Translations under genes and position numbers: made by a program
Source of the DNA: Rhodocytophaga aerolata
Lineage (GTDB): Bacteria; Bacteroidota; Bacteroidia; Cytophagales; 172606-1
Length of the DNA stretch: 64,000 nucleotides
Assembly (NCBI RefSeq): GCF_030503435.1
Contig: NZ_JAUKPO010000030.1
Span: forward strand, 1 to 64,000
Direction: 5' to 3'
Shown: positions 1-9,872 of the stretch, piece after piece
Layout of the letters: each line of letters starts with the position of its first letter
Numbering within the stretch: position 1 is the stretch's first letter
Notes under the pieces: generated by a model
The model's database searches: none
What the model saw: only the letters and a program-made list of their open reading frames with translations
Told to the model about the DNA's origin: nothing

Positions 1-157
1 AAACAGTTATAAAAACGCAGCTTAACTATTTGTCCAGTTTATTGTTGCAAGTTCAATTGAATAATTTATACCAATAGTTTAGTTACCTAGGCAACAATAG
101 ACTAAAATAGGTTTTACAAAGCATTAAAAAACCTGCAAGTTTGTAAGTGAATAATAT

Positions 158-3100
158 ATGGAAACGTTACAAAATAAAACCAAAGCCCAGTTAATAGAAG
201 AGATCCTCCGGTTGCGTAAATCGGTAGTTCAGCGGATGGATTTTGTATCTGCGCCTGAAGAAGTGGCTACTAATAGTGTTCTGGAAGGTTCCTATACCGG
301 ACTGGGAACCGGCCATACATCAGACATAGATATTTATGACTTTGACCTGAATTACCGGGGAATATTTAATTCCAGCAGCGATGCTATTTTTATATTCAGC
401 AAAGATGGAATCATTCTGGATGTGAATCAGAGTGCCTTACAAGAATACCAGTGTACCAAAAAAGACCTGCTGGGGATGTATGCTGTTGACTTTTGCAAGA
501 AATATAACTATCCGGCAGATGTAGACAAACTCCAGCAAATTTTTGACTATACCTGGCAAGGAAAAGATACCAGAATGGAGTGGGAAGGCGTGACTCCTTC
601 AGGCAAGTTTCTGGCCCGTGAAATTGTGTTTAAAATAGGCCGGTATCTGGGGGAAGAAGTAATTATCAGCTATGGAAAAGATATTACGGAAAAAAAGCAG
701 GCACAAAAGATCATTCAGGAAAGTGAAGCCAGATTCCGCACCCTGGCCGATAATGCCCCGGTATTATTGCGGATGACCAATGAAAACCATCAATTTTATT
801 ATTTCAATAAACAATGGTTGCAGTTTACCGGCCGTTCGCTGAAGAAAGAAAATGATAAAGGCTGGCTTGGGTGTGTGCATGGCGACGATAAAGCTCAGGT
901 AAGCGAAGCGCTGCAATATGCCTTCAAAAAGAAAAAAAGCTACGAAATCAGCTACCGGCTCAAGCGGAAAGATGGGCAGTACCGGTGGATTCTGGATAAT
1001 GGCGTGCCACATTTTGATACTGAAGGAAAATTTAAAGGATTTATCTCTTCGGCGCTCGACATAAGTGAGAGGAAGATGGCCGAAGAAGAGAAGCAACGGG
1101 AAGATGCCATCCGGAGTGCAGATGAAACCTTTATGAAAGCCCTGGAAGATGTAAATTTTGCCGGCTTACGCGTAGAAAAAGATGGTACCCTTTCTTTTAT
1201 TAATAATTATCTGCTTAATGCCACCGGCTACAAACGGGAGGAAGTAATTGGCAAAAACTTTTTTGATTTTTTTGTGCCTGCCTATGAACGGGAAGCCCGC
1301 CGCGAAGAGTTCACCAGAGCTTTGCGGAATGGGGGCTTTTTTGAAAACATGGAGCGCAGTTTACTTACCAGAGATGGCAAAGTTCGCTTCATCCAGTTCA
1401 GTTCCGTCATGCTCAATAGCCAGGGCGGCGAAATACAAGGCATTACCCGCATTGGTGAAGATGTAACCGACCGGAAAAAAGTTACTGAAAGCCTTGCCCG
1501 TAACCAGGCGCAACTGCAAGACTTATTTGACAATGCCAATGACCTGATCCAGATTATTTCTATGCGGGGAGATATTTTGTTTGTGAACAAAGCCTGGAAA
1601 GACAAAATGGGCTACAAAGACAGTGAAATTGAGAACATGAACCTCAAGGACATTGTGCACCCGGATTATGGAAAGTCTACCTTACGAATGTTCCGCCGTA
1701 TTGTAAAAGGAGAGAAGTTATTCAAGTTCCAGACGGTATTTGTAAGCCGCGAAGGAAACAGCATTTACCTGGCAGGTAGTGTGAGTTGCCGCTATGAGAA
1801 TGGCAGGCCTACGGCTTTCCGTTGTATACTATACGACACTACCGATAAAATACGGGCTGAAAAAGCACAAAACTTGTATTACAGTATTGCCAGCTTAACC
1901 ACCAAAAGCCATAATCTGGATAATCTCTATCAGAATATTCATAAGGAACTAGGCAAAGTAATTGAGGTAAGGAATTTTTATATCACCCTGTATAATAAAG
2001 AAAAAAATTCACTCAACTTCCCCTATTATGTAGACGAAGATCAGCATGGAGAAATACGCCTGACGCAGCGGAAAGTGGGCAAAGGCTTAACTGAGTATGC
2101 CATGTTCTACAACGAGCCCTTGTTCCTCTATGAGGAGCAGATCCGGCAACTGGCCAAAGACCATAACCTGGAAATATTTGGGGCCATACCCAAAGTATGG
2201 CTGGGCGTACCCTTAAAAGTAGAAAACCGCATTACCGGAATTATTGCTGTAAAATGCTACAGAAGCCGTACTACCTATAGCATCCGCGATCTGGAATTAC
2301 TCGACTTTATATCCGGCCAAATTGCGTTGGCCATTGAACGGAAGCAGAACGAAGAAAAGCTGCAAAAGCAAACGGCCCGCTTAAATGCTATTTTTGAAAG
2401 TGGCACTCACCTGATGTGGTCCATCAACCGCAAAATGTATCTGACTTCATTCAATCAGAATTATGCCGATGCAATTGAAAGCCAGTATGGGGTAAAACTT
2501 ATTCAGGGAAATGCCACTGAAAAAGTACGTTCATTCCTGTTTAATGACGAACAATACTTATTGTGGGAAAGAAAATACGAAGCCGCTTTCCGGGGGAGTC
2601 CGCAGTACTTTGAGGCGCAGATGAACGACCGGGATGGCAAAAGTGTATGGCGGGAAATTTACCTCAATCCTATTTTTATGCAGGACGGCAGCATCGAGGA
2701 GGTTTCCGGTATTGCCCATGATATTACGCATAAAAAGCAGGCAGAAATTGCCCTGATGGAAAGCGAAGAAAAATTCCGCGATATATTCGAATCGTTCCAG
2801 GATATTTATTACCGCTCCGATCTGACCGGCCGTATTCTTATGATCAGCCCATCGGCCTATGAAGTTAGCGGATACCGCCCTTTTGAGATCATTAATAAAA
2901 AGATATCTAATTTTTTCAATGATATAGCCAGAAGCCGGAATGTGCTCCGGGAACTATTGCGCTATGGCAGTGCCAAAAACCTGGAAGCTAGTTTCCAGAC
3001 CAAAAGCGGCTCCATTCTGCAATTCATTCTCAACATGCGCCTGGTGTATGATAAACAAGGTAATCCGGTAGAGATAGAAGGCGTTGCCCGGGACATTACC

Positions 3101-4717
3101 GAACTGAAGAAATCAGCAGAAGAACTGCTAAAGGCTAAGGAGATTGCAGAAAAATCACTGAAAATTAAAGAGTTGTTCCTGGCTAATATGAGCCACGAAA
3201 TCCGTACGCCAATGAATGGTATTATTGGCATGATTGACTTGCTAAGCGACACAGACCTACAACCCACACAGCTGGAATATGTGCAGACAGTAAAAAAATC
3301 ATCGGAGACGCTGCTGTATATTCTTAACGACATACTGGATCTGTCGAAAATTGAGGCTGGCAAAATGGAATTACATAAAGCACCCATGTCGCTGGAAGTA
3401 ACCATTGAAAAATTGTATGCCTTGTTTGCCCAGCAGGCAAATTCCAAAAAGAATGAGCTTAGCTATCAGATAGAGCCTGAAATTCCGAAGTTTATTGTAG
3501 CCGATGAAACCAGGTTACTGCAAATACTTTCCAACCTGACATCCAATGCCATTAAATTCACAGAAAATGGTAAAATCACTATTAATGTTTCGCTGATACA
3601 AAGTAAGGGTAAACTGAAAAAGTTTAAGGTAAAAGTAACAGATACCGGTATTGGAATAGCGCAAGAGAATTTGTTTTTGCTGTTCAATAACTTCAGCCAG
3701 ATAGATAATTCTTCTTCTAAGTCGTATGCTGGTACAGGCCTTGGACTATCCATCGCCAAAGAGCTAAGCCGCATGATGAATGGTGAAATAGGTGTGGAAT
3801 CTGCCCCGCAAAAAGGCAGTACTTTCTGGTTTACTTTTGAAGCCAAAGAAACGCAGACCGCTCCACAGAATTTACCTTCTACCACCAATGATTTTAAAGC
3901 TGGCGACCACTTTGGCAACTCCTCTCCATTTATTCTGTTAACCGATGATAATATTGTAAATCAGCGGGTAGCCAGTGAAATTCTGATTAAATCCGGCTGT
4001 ATACTTGAAGTAGCCAGCAATGGGCAGGAAGCCATAGATCTGGTACAGGCTACCTATAACGATCCGGACAAACGTATGTATGACCTCATTTTTATGGATA
4101 TACAAATGCCGGATATGGATGGGATTGAGGCAACCCAGAAAATAAAACAACTAGCCATCGACAAACTTCCACCCATTGTAGCCATGACGGCTTATTCAAT
4201 GCGTGAAGACCGGGACCGTTTTCTGAGCCAGGGTATGGACGATTATATACCTAAACCTATCCGGGCTAATACGCTGATTGCTAAAGTAAAGGAATGGTTT
4301 GTACCACAGAAAAAAACTTCTGCAAAGAAAGGTAAACAAGCGAAAGTCAAGGAAGCAGAGGTAGTAGCAGATGGCGCGCCAATTTTGAACCAGGAAGTGA
4401 TGGAACAGCTAAAAAAATTCGGAGGCATAGAACTGTTGGCAAGCGTATTTGAAGATTTTGATACAGAGACGGCACAGTTGCTGGAAGAATCTAATAATTA
4501 TTTAAAAAATAACGACTACAATAAAATTTTAAGTAATTTGCACACACTCAAAGGCAGTGCAGGTACCATTGGAGCCGACCGGATTGCCAATTTATCAAGA
4601 GATGCTGAAAGCCGCTTGAAAAATAAAATTACGGATCAGCTGGCAGCCGATCTGCAAAATCTGCAGCTATTTTTTAAAGAGTTTCAAACTGAATATAAGA
4701 AAGCATTAATAACCTAA
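158..4717 (+). CDS. Giant hybrid sensor histidine kinase (6 PAS, GAF, receiver, HPt)
   Basis: The 1519-residue protein has no obvious transmembrane segment and is probably a cytoplasmic sensor. Reading from the N-terminus there are four PAS/PAC units (about residues 65-180, 190-310, 320-445 and 450-565), a GAF domain (about 575-735), two more PAS units (about 745-865 and 870-990), a HisKA domain with phospho-acceptor His1013 in NMSHEIRTPMNG, an HATPase domain (GTGLGLSIAKEL), a receiver with phospho-acceptor Asp1314 in FMDIQMPDMDG, and a C-terminal HPt domain with His1462 in LHTLKGSAGTIG. All four phosphorelay modules are therefore in one chain, as in ArcB/BarA-type kinases. The signal is unknown; several PAS domains suggest redox, light or small-ligand sensing. 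The next gene, a lone receiver 3 bases downstream, is the likely output partner. Confidence 0.95.
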   Translation: METLQNKTKAQLIEEILRLRKSVVQRMDFVSAPEEVATNSVLEGSYTGLGTGHTSDIDIYDFDLNYRGIFNSSSDAIFIFSKDGIILDVNQSALQEYQCTKKDLLGMYAVDFCKKYNYPADVDKLQQIFDYTWQGKDTRMEWEGVTPSGKFLAREIVFKIGRYLGEEVIISYGKDITEKKQAQKIIQESEARFRTLADNAPVLLRMTNENHQFYYFNKQWLQFTGRSLKKENDKGWLGCVHGDDKAQVSEALQYAFKKKKSYEISYRLKRKDGQYRWILDNGVPHFDTEGKFKGFISSALDISERKMAEEEKQREDAIRSADETFMKALEDVNFAGLRVEKDGTLSFINNYLLNATGYKREEVIGKNFFDFFVPAYEREARREEFTRALRNGGFFENMERSLLTRDGKVRFIQFSSVMLNSQGGEIQGITRIGEDVTDRKKVTESLARNQAQLQDLFDNANDLIQIISMRGDILFVNKAWKDKMGYKDSEIENMNLKDIVHPDYGKSTLRMFRRIVKGEKLFKFQTVFVSREGNSIYLAGSVSCRYENGRPTAFRCILYDTTDKIRAEKAQNLYYSIASLTTKSHNLDNLYQNIHKELGKVIEVRNFYITLYNKEKNSLNFPYYVDEDQHGEIRLTQRKVGKGLTEYAMFYNEPLFLYEEQIRQLAKDHNLEIFGAIPKVWLGVPLKVENRITGIIAVKCYRSRTTYSIRDLELLDFISGQIALAIERKQNEEKLQKQTARLNAIFESGTHLMWSINRKMYLTSFNQNYADAIESQYGVKLIQGNATEKVRSFLFNDEQYLLWERKYEAAFRGSPQYFEAQMNDRDGKSVWREIYLNPIFMQDGSIEEVSGIAHDITHKKQAEIALMESEEKFRDIFESFQDIYYRSDLTGRILMISPSAYEVSGYRPFEIINKKISNFFNDIARSRNVLRELLRYGSAKNLEASFQTKSGSILQFILNMRLVYDKQGNPVEIEGVARDITELKKSAEELLKAKEIAEKSLKIKELFLANMSHEIRTPMNGIIGMIDLLSDTDLQPTQLEYVQTVKKSSETLLYILNDILDLSKIEAGKMELHKAPMSLEVTIEKLYALFAQQANSKKNELSYQIEPEIPKFIVADETRLLQILSNLTSNAIKFTENGKITINVSLIQSKGKLKKFKVKVTDTGIGIAQENLFLLFNNFSQIDNSSSKSYAGTGLGLSIAKELSRMMNGEIGVESAPQKGSTFWFTFEAKETQTAPQNLPSTTNDFKAGDHFGNSSPFILLTDDNIVNQRVASEILIKSGCILEVASNGQEAIDLVQATYNDPDKRMYDLIFMDIQMPDMDGIEATQKIKQLAIDKLPPIVAMTAYSMREDRDRFLSQGMDDYIPKPIRANTLIAKVKEWFVPQKKTSAKKGKQAKVKEAEVVADGAPILNQEVMEQLKKFGGIELLASVFEDFDTETAQLLEESNNYLKNNDYNKILSNLHTLKGSAGTIGADRIANLSRDAESRLKNKITDQLAADLQNLQLFFKEFQTEYKKALIT

Positions 4718-4720
4718 CGT

Positions 4721-5098
4721 ATGAACGCCGCAAAAAAAGTACTTATCGCTGAAGATAGTTCTGTCATTCAAAACCTGACTAAGAAGATTTTACAGTTCCA
4801 GAATTTTGATATTGTTGCTGTAAAAAACGGTGAGCAGGTATTACAAACGTTACAAAAAGAAGACATCGATATAATTCTCATGGATATTAATATGCCAGTA
4901 ATGGACGGCATGGAATGTGCCCGTCAGGTACGTGCCCTGCCTGATGCCAAAAAGGCTGGTATCCCCATTGTAGCCATCACTGGCAACGCCAAAAATTATT
5001 CCATGGAAGATTTCAAAAAAGCCGGCATCACGGATTATCTTCAGAAGCCTCTGGATTTTGATAAACTGGTAAGCGTCGTAAAAGAATTGACGGCTTAA
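4721..5098 (+). CDS. Single-domain response regulator (CheY-like)
   Basis: This 125-residue protein is a bare receiver domain. The acidic pocket (AEDSS near residue 11), the phospho-acceptor Asp55 in LMDINMPVMDG, the switch Thr in AITGN and the conserved Lys in LQKPLD are all present, and there is no DNA-binding or enzymatic output domain. It starts 3 bases after the stop of the giant hybrid kinase, so the two are almost certainly co-transcribed and form a phosphorelay, with the kinase's HPt domain as probable donor. Output would be by protein-protein interaction. Confidence 0.93.
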   Translation: MNAAKKVLIAEDSSVIQNLTKKILQFQNFDIVAVKNGEQVLQTLQKEDIDIILMDINMPVMDGMECARQVRALPDAKKAGIPIVAITGNAKNYSMEDFKKAGITDYLQKPLDFDKLVSVVKELTA

Positions 5099-5202
5099 TA
5101 ACTATTTATTCTGGTAAATGAGTGATTAGCTGATTAAAGGCAGTTTCATACCCATGCCTTTTGTCAGATAACCTGTCATTCTTTTACCTATTTTTATTTC
5201 TG

Positions 5203-5484
5203 ATGCAAATAAAGTATACAGCCCAGTTTCTGCATAAGCTGGAAGATATTTTCGCAGAATCTGATTATATGTTGCGGTACGAAAAAGGCAACTTTAAATC
5301 AGGATACTGTGTTCTGAAAGATACCAAAATTGTGATCATCAATAAGTATTTTACAACAGAGGGGAAGATTAACTGCTTACTGGATATTCTCCGTACTATC
5401 CGGATGGATACCTCCAGGTTTAGTGAAAAAAATAAAAAATTATTGGACGAATTAACCACGTCAGTGCCGGTAAAACAGGCATAA
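5203..5484 (+). CDS. Small conserved hypothetical protein
   Basis: This 93-residue soluble protein has no signal peptide or membrane segment. The ATG at 5203 is preferred over a TTG at 5161, which would add a hydrophobic stretch of 14 residues without support. The body shows alternating short strands and helices (residues 1-60), then a charged tail. I recognise no catalytic motif. It sits between the phosphorelay pair and the metallo-hydrolase gene in the same orientation and may share their transcript. Confidence 0.7.
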   Translation: MQIKYTAQFLHKLEDIFAESDYMLRYEKGNFKSGYCVLKDTKIVIINKYFTTEGKINCLLDILRTIRMDTSRFSEKNKKLLDELTTSVPVKQA

Positions 5485-5557
5485 TATGGTTTCCCATTCC
5501 TGACAAATTCTTTACCCTTTTGGGAAGCTTTTGCAGGGTTACTCCGCTAACAAACGT

Positions 5558-6319
5558 ATGGTTGTAACTTTTCTGGGTACAGGCACTTCACAGGGAATTC
5601 CGGTAATCGCTTGCGAATGTGAAGTATGCCATTCAGTTGATTTCCGCGACAAACGTCTGCGCGTATCGGTGCATCTGCAAATTAATGATAAGAGCTTTAT
5701 TATAGACTCTGGCCCGGATTTCCGGCAGCAGGTACTCCGCGAACGGATAAAAACCCTGGATGCTTTACTCTTCACGCATGAGCATAAGGATCACACCGCT
5801 GGCATGGATGATATCCGTTCTTATAATTTCAGGCAGAAAAAAGATATGCCCATTTTCGGCAGGGCTTCGGTAATAGAGCAGATTAAGCGGGAGTTTTTTT
5901 ATATATTTTCTGATTTTAAATATCCAGGCATTCCCAGAGTTGAGGTGAATATTATTGAAAATACCCCTTTTCTGGTGGAAGGAATCAACGTAATTCCAGT
6001 GGAAGTAATGCACTACCGTTTGCCTGTATTCGGTTTCCGTATTGGCGACTTTACCTATATTACTGATGCCAACTATATTGCCCCGGAAGAACTGGAAAAA
6101 ATAAGAGGTTCTAAAGTAATTGTACTCAATGCCCTCCAGAAAGAATCGCATATTTCCCATTTTAACCTTTCGCAGGCCGTAGAACTTCTCAAGGAATTGA
6201 AGCCAGATAAGGCTTTTCTTACCCATATTAGCCATAAACTGGGCTTACATGCCGAGGTAGAAAAAGAATTACCAGCCTTTATCCGAATCGCCTACGATGG
6301 GTTAAAGTTTGAAGTGTAG
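5558..6319 (+). CDS. MBL-fold metallo-hydrolase (PhnP-like)
   Basis: This 253-residue protein has the metallo-beta-lactamase fold. The metal-binding motif is FTHEHKDHTAGMDD (HxHxDH), with a glycine-rich start TFLGTGTSQGIP and later ligands near ITDANY and the C-terminal LTHISH. A cysteine pair in CECEVC near residue 28 is typical of PhnP/lipoate-type phosphodiesterases of this family and may bind structural zinc. The ATG at 5558 was chosen over an upstream TTG because the conserved strand starts at once after it. The family cleaves phosphodiesters, but the physiological substrate here is unknown. It ends 7 bases from the convergent permease gene. Confidence 0.88.
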   Translation: MVVTFLGTGTSQGIPVIACECEVCHSVDFRDKRLRVSVHLQINDKSFIIDSGPDFRQQVLRERIKTLDALLFTHEHKDHTAGMDDIRSYNFRQKKDMPIFGRASVIEQIKREFFYIFSDFKYPGIPRVEVNIIENTPFLVEGINVIPVEVMHYRLPVFGFRIGDFTYITDANYIAPEELEKIRGSKVIVLNALQKESHISHFNLSQAVELLKELKPDKAFLTHISHKLGLHAEVEKELPAFIRIAYDGLKFEV

Positions 6320-6326
6320 AGGTTCC

Positions 6327-8870
6327 CTATACTTCCGTCCGAAGAATCTCCAGTGGTGGTCGGTTTAATACGCCACGGCTATTAAGCATGCCAATCAGTA
6401 CAGTTAATCCAGTTACTACAACTAGTACAACCATCAGTGGAGTAAGTACTGGCTGGAAAGGTACTTCAAACACAAATAGGGCTAATAACCAGCTGCTAAT
6501 AAGTGATAATAAAATGCCCGATAACGTAGCCAAAGCTCCCAGAAAAAGATATTCGATAATGGAAATTTGGATGATTTGCTTGCTATTGGCGCCTAGTGTC
6601 CGGAGCAGCACACTTTCTTGTATCCGCTGATATTTGCTGATAATGACAGAACTGCTCAATACGATTAATCCGGTGATAATGCTAAATAAAGCCATAAACT
6701 GGATAACAAATGATACCTTATTCAAGATTTCATCAATAGTGCGCAGAATCAAACCCAGGTCAATAGCCGATACATTGGGATAGGCCTGTACTAATTCCCG
6801 CTGAAACTTAGCCGACTGGTCGGATGACTTTACTTTGGTAACCAGCACATGAAACTGAGGCGCTTCTTCCAATACTCCATTTGGAAACACAATAAGAAAA
6901 TTGGTTTGTACCCGGTTCCAGTCTATTTCCCGGGTGCTGCCAACATAGGTTTTAATAGGAGAACCTTGTACGTTAAAGACGAGTTCATCGCCTATTTTCA
7001 ACTTCATCCGCTCCAGATACCGGTCTTCTACAGAAACGAAAATGCTGTCGGAAGGTGAATTAAGTTTGCGCAACTGGCCCTGCTGCAATTTTTCAGACGT
7101 AATCAGCTTATCGCGGTAGGTAACCCGGTATTCCCGGGTGAGTGCCCAGTCAGGAATTTTGGCAGAGGTATCTTTTTGAATAGCTTCTACCGTACGTCCA
7201 TTAATTTGAGAAAGGCGCATAGTAACAATAGGAGCTTCCTGTAAAATAGGAATGCCTGAATCTTTAGCCAGTTTCACTACTGCTTCTTTCTGATTGGTTT
7301 GAATATCGAAAAGCACCATATTTGGCTGGTTACCGCTGCCTGAAAGTGTTACCTGGTCTAACAGCAGGTTTTGGGATACATATAAAGTAGAAATCAGAAA
7401 TGTACCCAGGCCAATGGCAATAATCAGAATCAGGGTTTGGTTTTGCGGGCGGTATAAATTGGCCAGGCTTTGCCGCCAGACATAACTCCAGGAAACCGGG
7501 AAAAAGCGGCGTACCAGATACATAATTAATATGCCCATGCCGGTTAGTAAGAGAAAAGCCACACAAATACCCACGGTAAATCCTAAAGCCTGCCGCCAGT
7601 CTCTGATCTGCAAATAAGCAAACCCTCCAACAAACAAAATAATAAGCCCATAAATTAACCACCTGGCCGGATCTTTCGCCGAAGTATCTTCCTCAAAAGA
7701 AGCCCGCAGGGTACGCAAGGGAGAGATACGCCGGATAGATAATAAAGGCAGCAAAGCAAATAATACGGCCATCGTTAAGCCAATTCCTACACCCTGCCCA
7801 ATGGCTGCCCAGGCAATGGTAACCGCTACATCTACCGGAAGGAATTCTCCCAATATTTCAGGCAGCACAAATTGAATAGCCGACCCCAACAAAGCCCCCA
7901 TCAGCGCACCAGTAAAGCCCATCAGAAAAGTTTGAATAAGAAATATATAAAAGGTTTGCCAGCCCCCGGCGCCCAGGCAACGCAATACAGCTACAGAAGC
8001 CAGTTTTTCTTTCACATATAAATGAATGGCACTAGCCACCCCTACACAACCCAACAACAGGGCAATAAAGCCTACTAAATTCAAAAAACGGGTCATGTTA
8101 GCAAATGTGCGGCCTATTTCCTCTTTTCGTTCTTCTACTGTATCTGAGTTGATACCTTCTTTATCTAATCTGGGTTCCAACGTTTCTGCAAGCTTTTCAA
8201 CATCGGTGCCAGGCAGCTGGTAATAAAACTTATAGTTGATCCGGCTGCCCCGTTGTACCAAGCCAGTACCATCTAGATAATTGAGGGGAATATATACCGT
8301 TGGCGCTACAGTCGTTGAAACTGCTGACTGACCGGGCATTTTTAAAATTCTGCCTATAATATAGAAAGTAGTTTCGCCAATTTTTACTGAATCGCCGGGT
8401 TCAATGTTGAACTGGGTCATCAGCACATCGTCTACCAAGGCTTTTTTGCCGCCTTGCTTAAAGGTGCTAAAAGCATCGGCAGGAATGGTTTCTACTTCTC
8501 CAAAATAGGGAAAGTTTCCTTGTAAAGCTTTTACCTGAATAAGCCGGGTTCCGCTGTTTTTCGGAAAAAATACCATGGATGCAAACCCCCGCTCTTCTGA
8601 CCTTTCCTGACCTATAGAGTCTATCAATTGCTGTGCTTCCGGAGAAACAGGCTTATTTGTGCTTAAGGCCAGGTCGGCTCCTAATAGTTCTTTCGCCTGG
8701 TCATCTATACTTTTTTCAAGGTTGATGGCAAATGAGTTAATGGCTACCAAGGCGGCTATACCCAGCATAATGGAAGACATAAACAGGAGCAGACGTTGCC
8801 GGCTTTTGCGGCTGTCGCGCCAGGCCATTTGCCATAGCCAGGGATTAAAAGGAGAGGAGGAGGAAGACAT
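6327..8870 (-). CDS. FtsX-like ABC transporter permease (YbbP-type)
   Basis: This 847-residue inner-membrane protein has the layout of the large YbbP-type permeases. There is one N-terminal transmembrane helix (about residues 28-48), a MacB/FtsX-type periplasmic domain, a central group of helices (about 260-480), a second periplasmic domain, and three C-terminal helices in an FtsX domain (about 720-835). The gene for its ATPase starts upstream in the same orientation (stop at 8892, 21 bases before this start), so they form an operon. In Escherichia coli the YbbAP pair is thought to act with TesA in extracting or exporting hydrophobic molecules. The divergent TesA-like gene here repeats that arrangement. 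Confidence 0.92.
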   Translation of the reverse strand: MSSSSSPFNPWLWQMAWRDSRKSRQRLLLFMSSIMLGIAALVAINSFAINLEKSIDDQAKELLGADLALSTNKPVSPEAQQLIDSIGQERSEERGFASMVFFPKNSGTRLIQVKALQGNFPYFGEVETIPADAFSTFKQGGKKALVDDVLMTQFNIEPGDSVKIGETTFYIIGRILKMPGQSAVSTTVAPTVYIPLNYLDGTGLVQRGSRINYKFYYQLPGTDVEKLAETLEPRLDKEGINSDTVEERKEEIGRTFANMTRFLNLVGFIALLLGCVGVASAIHLYVKEKLASVAVLRCLGAGGWQTFYIFLIQTFLMGFTGALMGALLGSAIQFVLPEILGEFLPVDVAVTIAWAAIGQGVGIGLTMAVLFALLPLLSIRRISPLRTLRASFEEDTSAKDPARWLIYGLIILFVGGFAYLQIRDWRQALGFTVGICVAFLLLTGMGILIMYLVRRFFPVSWSYVWRQSLANLYRPQNQTLILIIAIGLGTFLISTLYVSQNLLLDQVTLSGSGNQPNMVLFDIQTNQKEAVVKLAKDSGIPILQEAPIVTMRLSQINGRTVEAIQKDTSAKIPDWALTREYRVTYRDKLITSEKLQQGQLRKLNSPSDSIFVSVEDRYLERMKLKIGDELVFNVQGSPIKTYVGSTREIDWNRVQTNFLIVFPNGVLEEAPQFHVLVTKVKSSDQSAKFQRELVQAYPNVSAIDLGLILRTIDEILNKVSFVIQFMALFSIITGLIVLSSSVIISKYQRIQESVLLRTLGANSKQIIQISIIEYLFLGALATLSGILLSLISSWLLALFVFEVPFQPVLTPLMVVLVVVTGLTVLIGMLNSRGVLNRPPLEILRTEV

Positions 8871-8891
8871 AGGTGTTACAACTAAATAAAA

Positions 8892-9593
8892 TTAAATCTG
8901 CTGACGGACAGCTTCGGTGAGGGTATCGGAAACCACACTCCCTCCTTTGATACGGATGATACGGCCGGTTTTGGCAGCTAAATCTAAATCGTGTGTTACT
9001 AAAATAAGGGTAGTACCTTGTTCCCGGTTCAGTTCAAATATTAGTTTTTCTACCTTATCACTGGTTTCGGTGTCCAGGTTGCCGGTGGGCTCATCGGCAA
9101 ACAAAATTCTGGGTTTGTTAGAAAAAGCCCTGGCCAGGGACACCCGCTGTTGTTCGCCGCCAGAAAGTTGCGTTGGATAATGGTGTTGCCTGGAAGCTAG
9201 TCCCACGCGGTCTAATAACTCCAGCGCCCGTTTGGCTACCCCTTTTTCCCCACGCAATTCCATGGGCACCATTACATTTTCCAGGGCAGTAAGGGTAGGC
9301 ATTAGCTGAAAGTTCTGAAAAATAAATCCTACATATTGATTCCGTACTCTGGCTCTTTCATCTTCGCTCAGTTTATCGAGCTGTACGCCATTTAGAAACA
9401 CACTGCCGGAGCTAGACCTGTCCAAACCGGCACATAAGCCAAGTAAAGTTGTTTTTCCGCTACCAGATGGGCCAACGATGGAAAAAGTATCGCCTGCTTG
9501 TACATCAAATGATACGTTATCCAATACGGTTAATGTACGGTTGCCACTTTGATAAGATTTTGTCAGATTTTGAACGCGTAATATGCTTGACAT
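8892..9593 (-). CDS. ABC transporter ATP-binding protein (YbbA/LolD family)
   Basis: This 233-residue cytoplasmic ATPase has Walker A GPSGSGKTT (about residues 41-49), the signature LSGGEQQRV, Walker B RILFADEPTGNLD and a switch His in LVTHD. This subclass (YbbA, LolD, MacB, FtsE) drives mechanotransmission-type exporters with FtsX-fold permeases, in keeping with the permease gene downstream. The ATG at 9593 was chosen because the conserved domain begins directly after it; an upstream ATG at 9632 would add 13 residues unlike the family. About 280 bases separate it from the divergent esterase gene, so the space holds both promoters. Confidence 0.93.
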   Translation of the reverse strand: MSSILRVQNLTKSYQSGNRTLTVLDNVSFDVQAGDTFSIVGPSGSGKTTLLGLCAGLDRSSSGSVFLNGVQLDKLSEDERARVRNQYVGFIFQNFQLMPTLTALENVMVPMELRGEKGVAKRALELLDRVGLASRQHHYPTQLSGGEQQRVSLARAFSNKPRILFADEPTGNLDTETSDKVEKLIFELNREQGTTLILVTHDLDLAAKTGRIIRIKGGSVVSDTLTEAVRQQI

Positions 9594-9872
9594 TGAAGAT
9601 ATAAGGCTGCTATAGTAAATGATTGTATGCAATTAGTAACAACAAAATGCCGCTTTTGATCCCGCTATGTGATAAATGGACAAGTTGCCGGATGAAAGGA
9701 AACATGCATCCATACCTATGGGTATAACTCATAGGGCCTCTGTTTGTTATACATACGTATTAGATGAAATAATATTGGATTTTTTTACTTGAACACAGAA
9801 TAATTTTAGTAATATACTGGTTATCCTAGTAGAAAGCCATTAATCACTGGTATTATTTTTATAAGTTTACAT

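Noticed and set aside
2962-3447. 161-codon frame on the minus strand inside the giant kinase gene
   Set aside because: It is the antisense of the conserved HisKA region and has a biased Ser/Leu-rich composition; the plus-strand protein explains the sequence.
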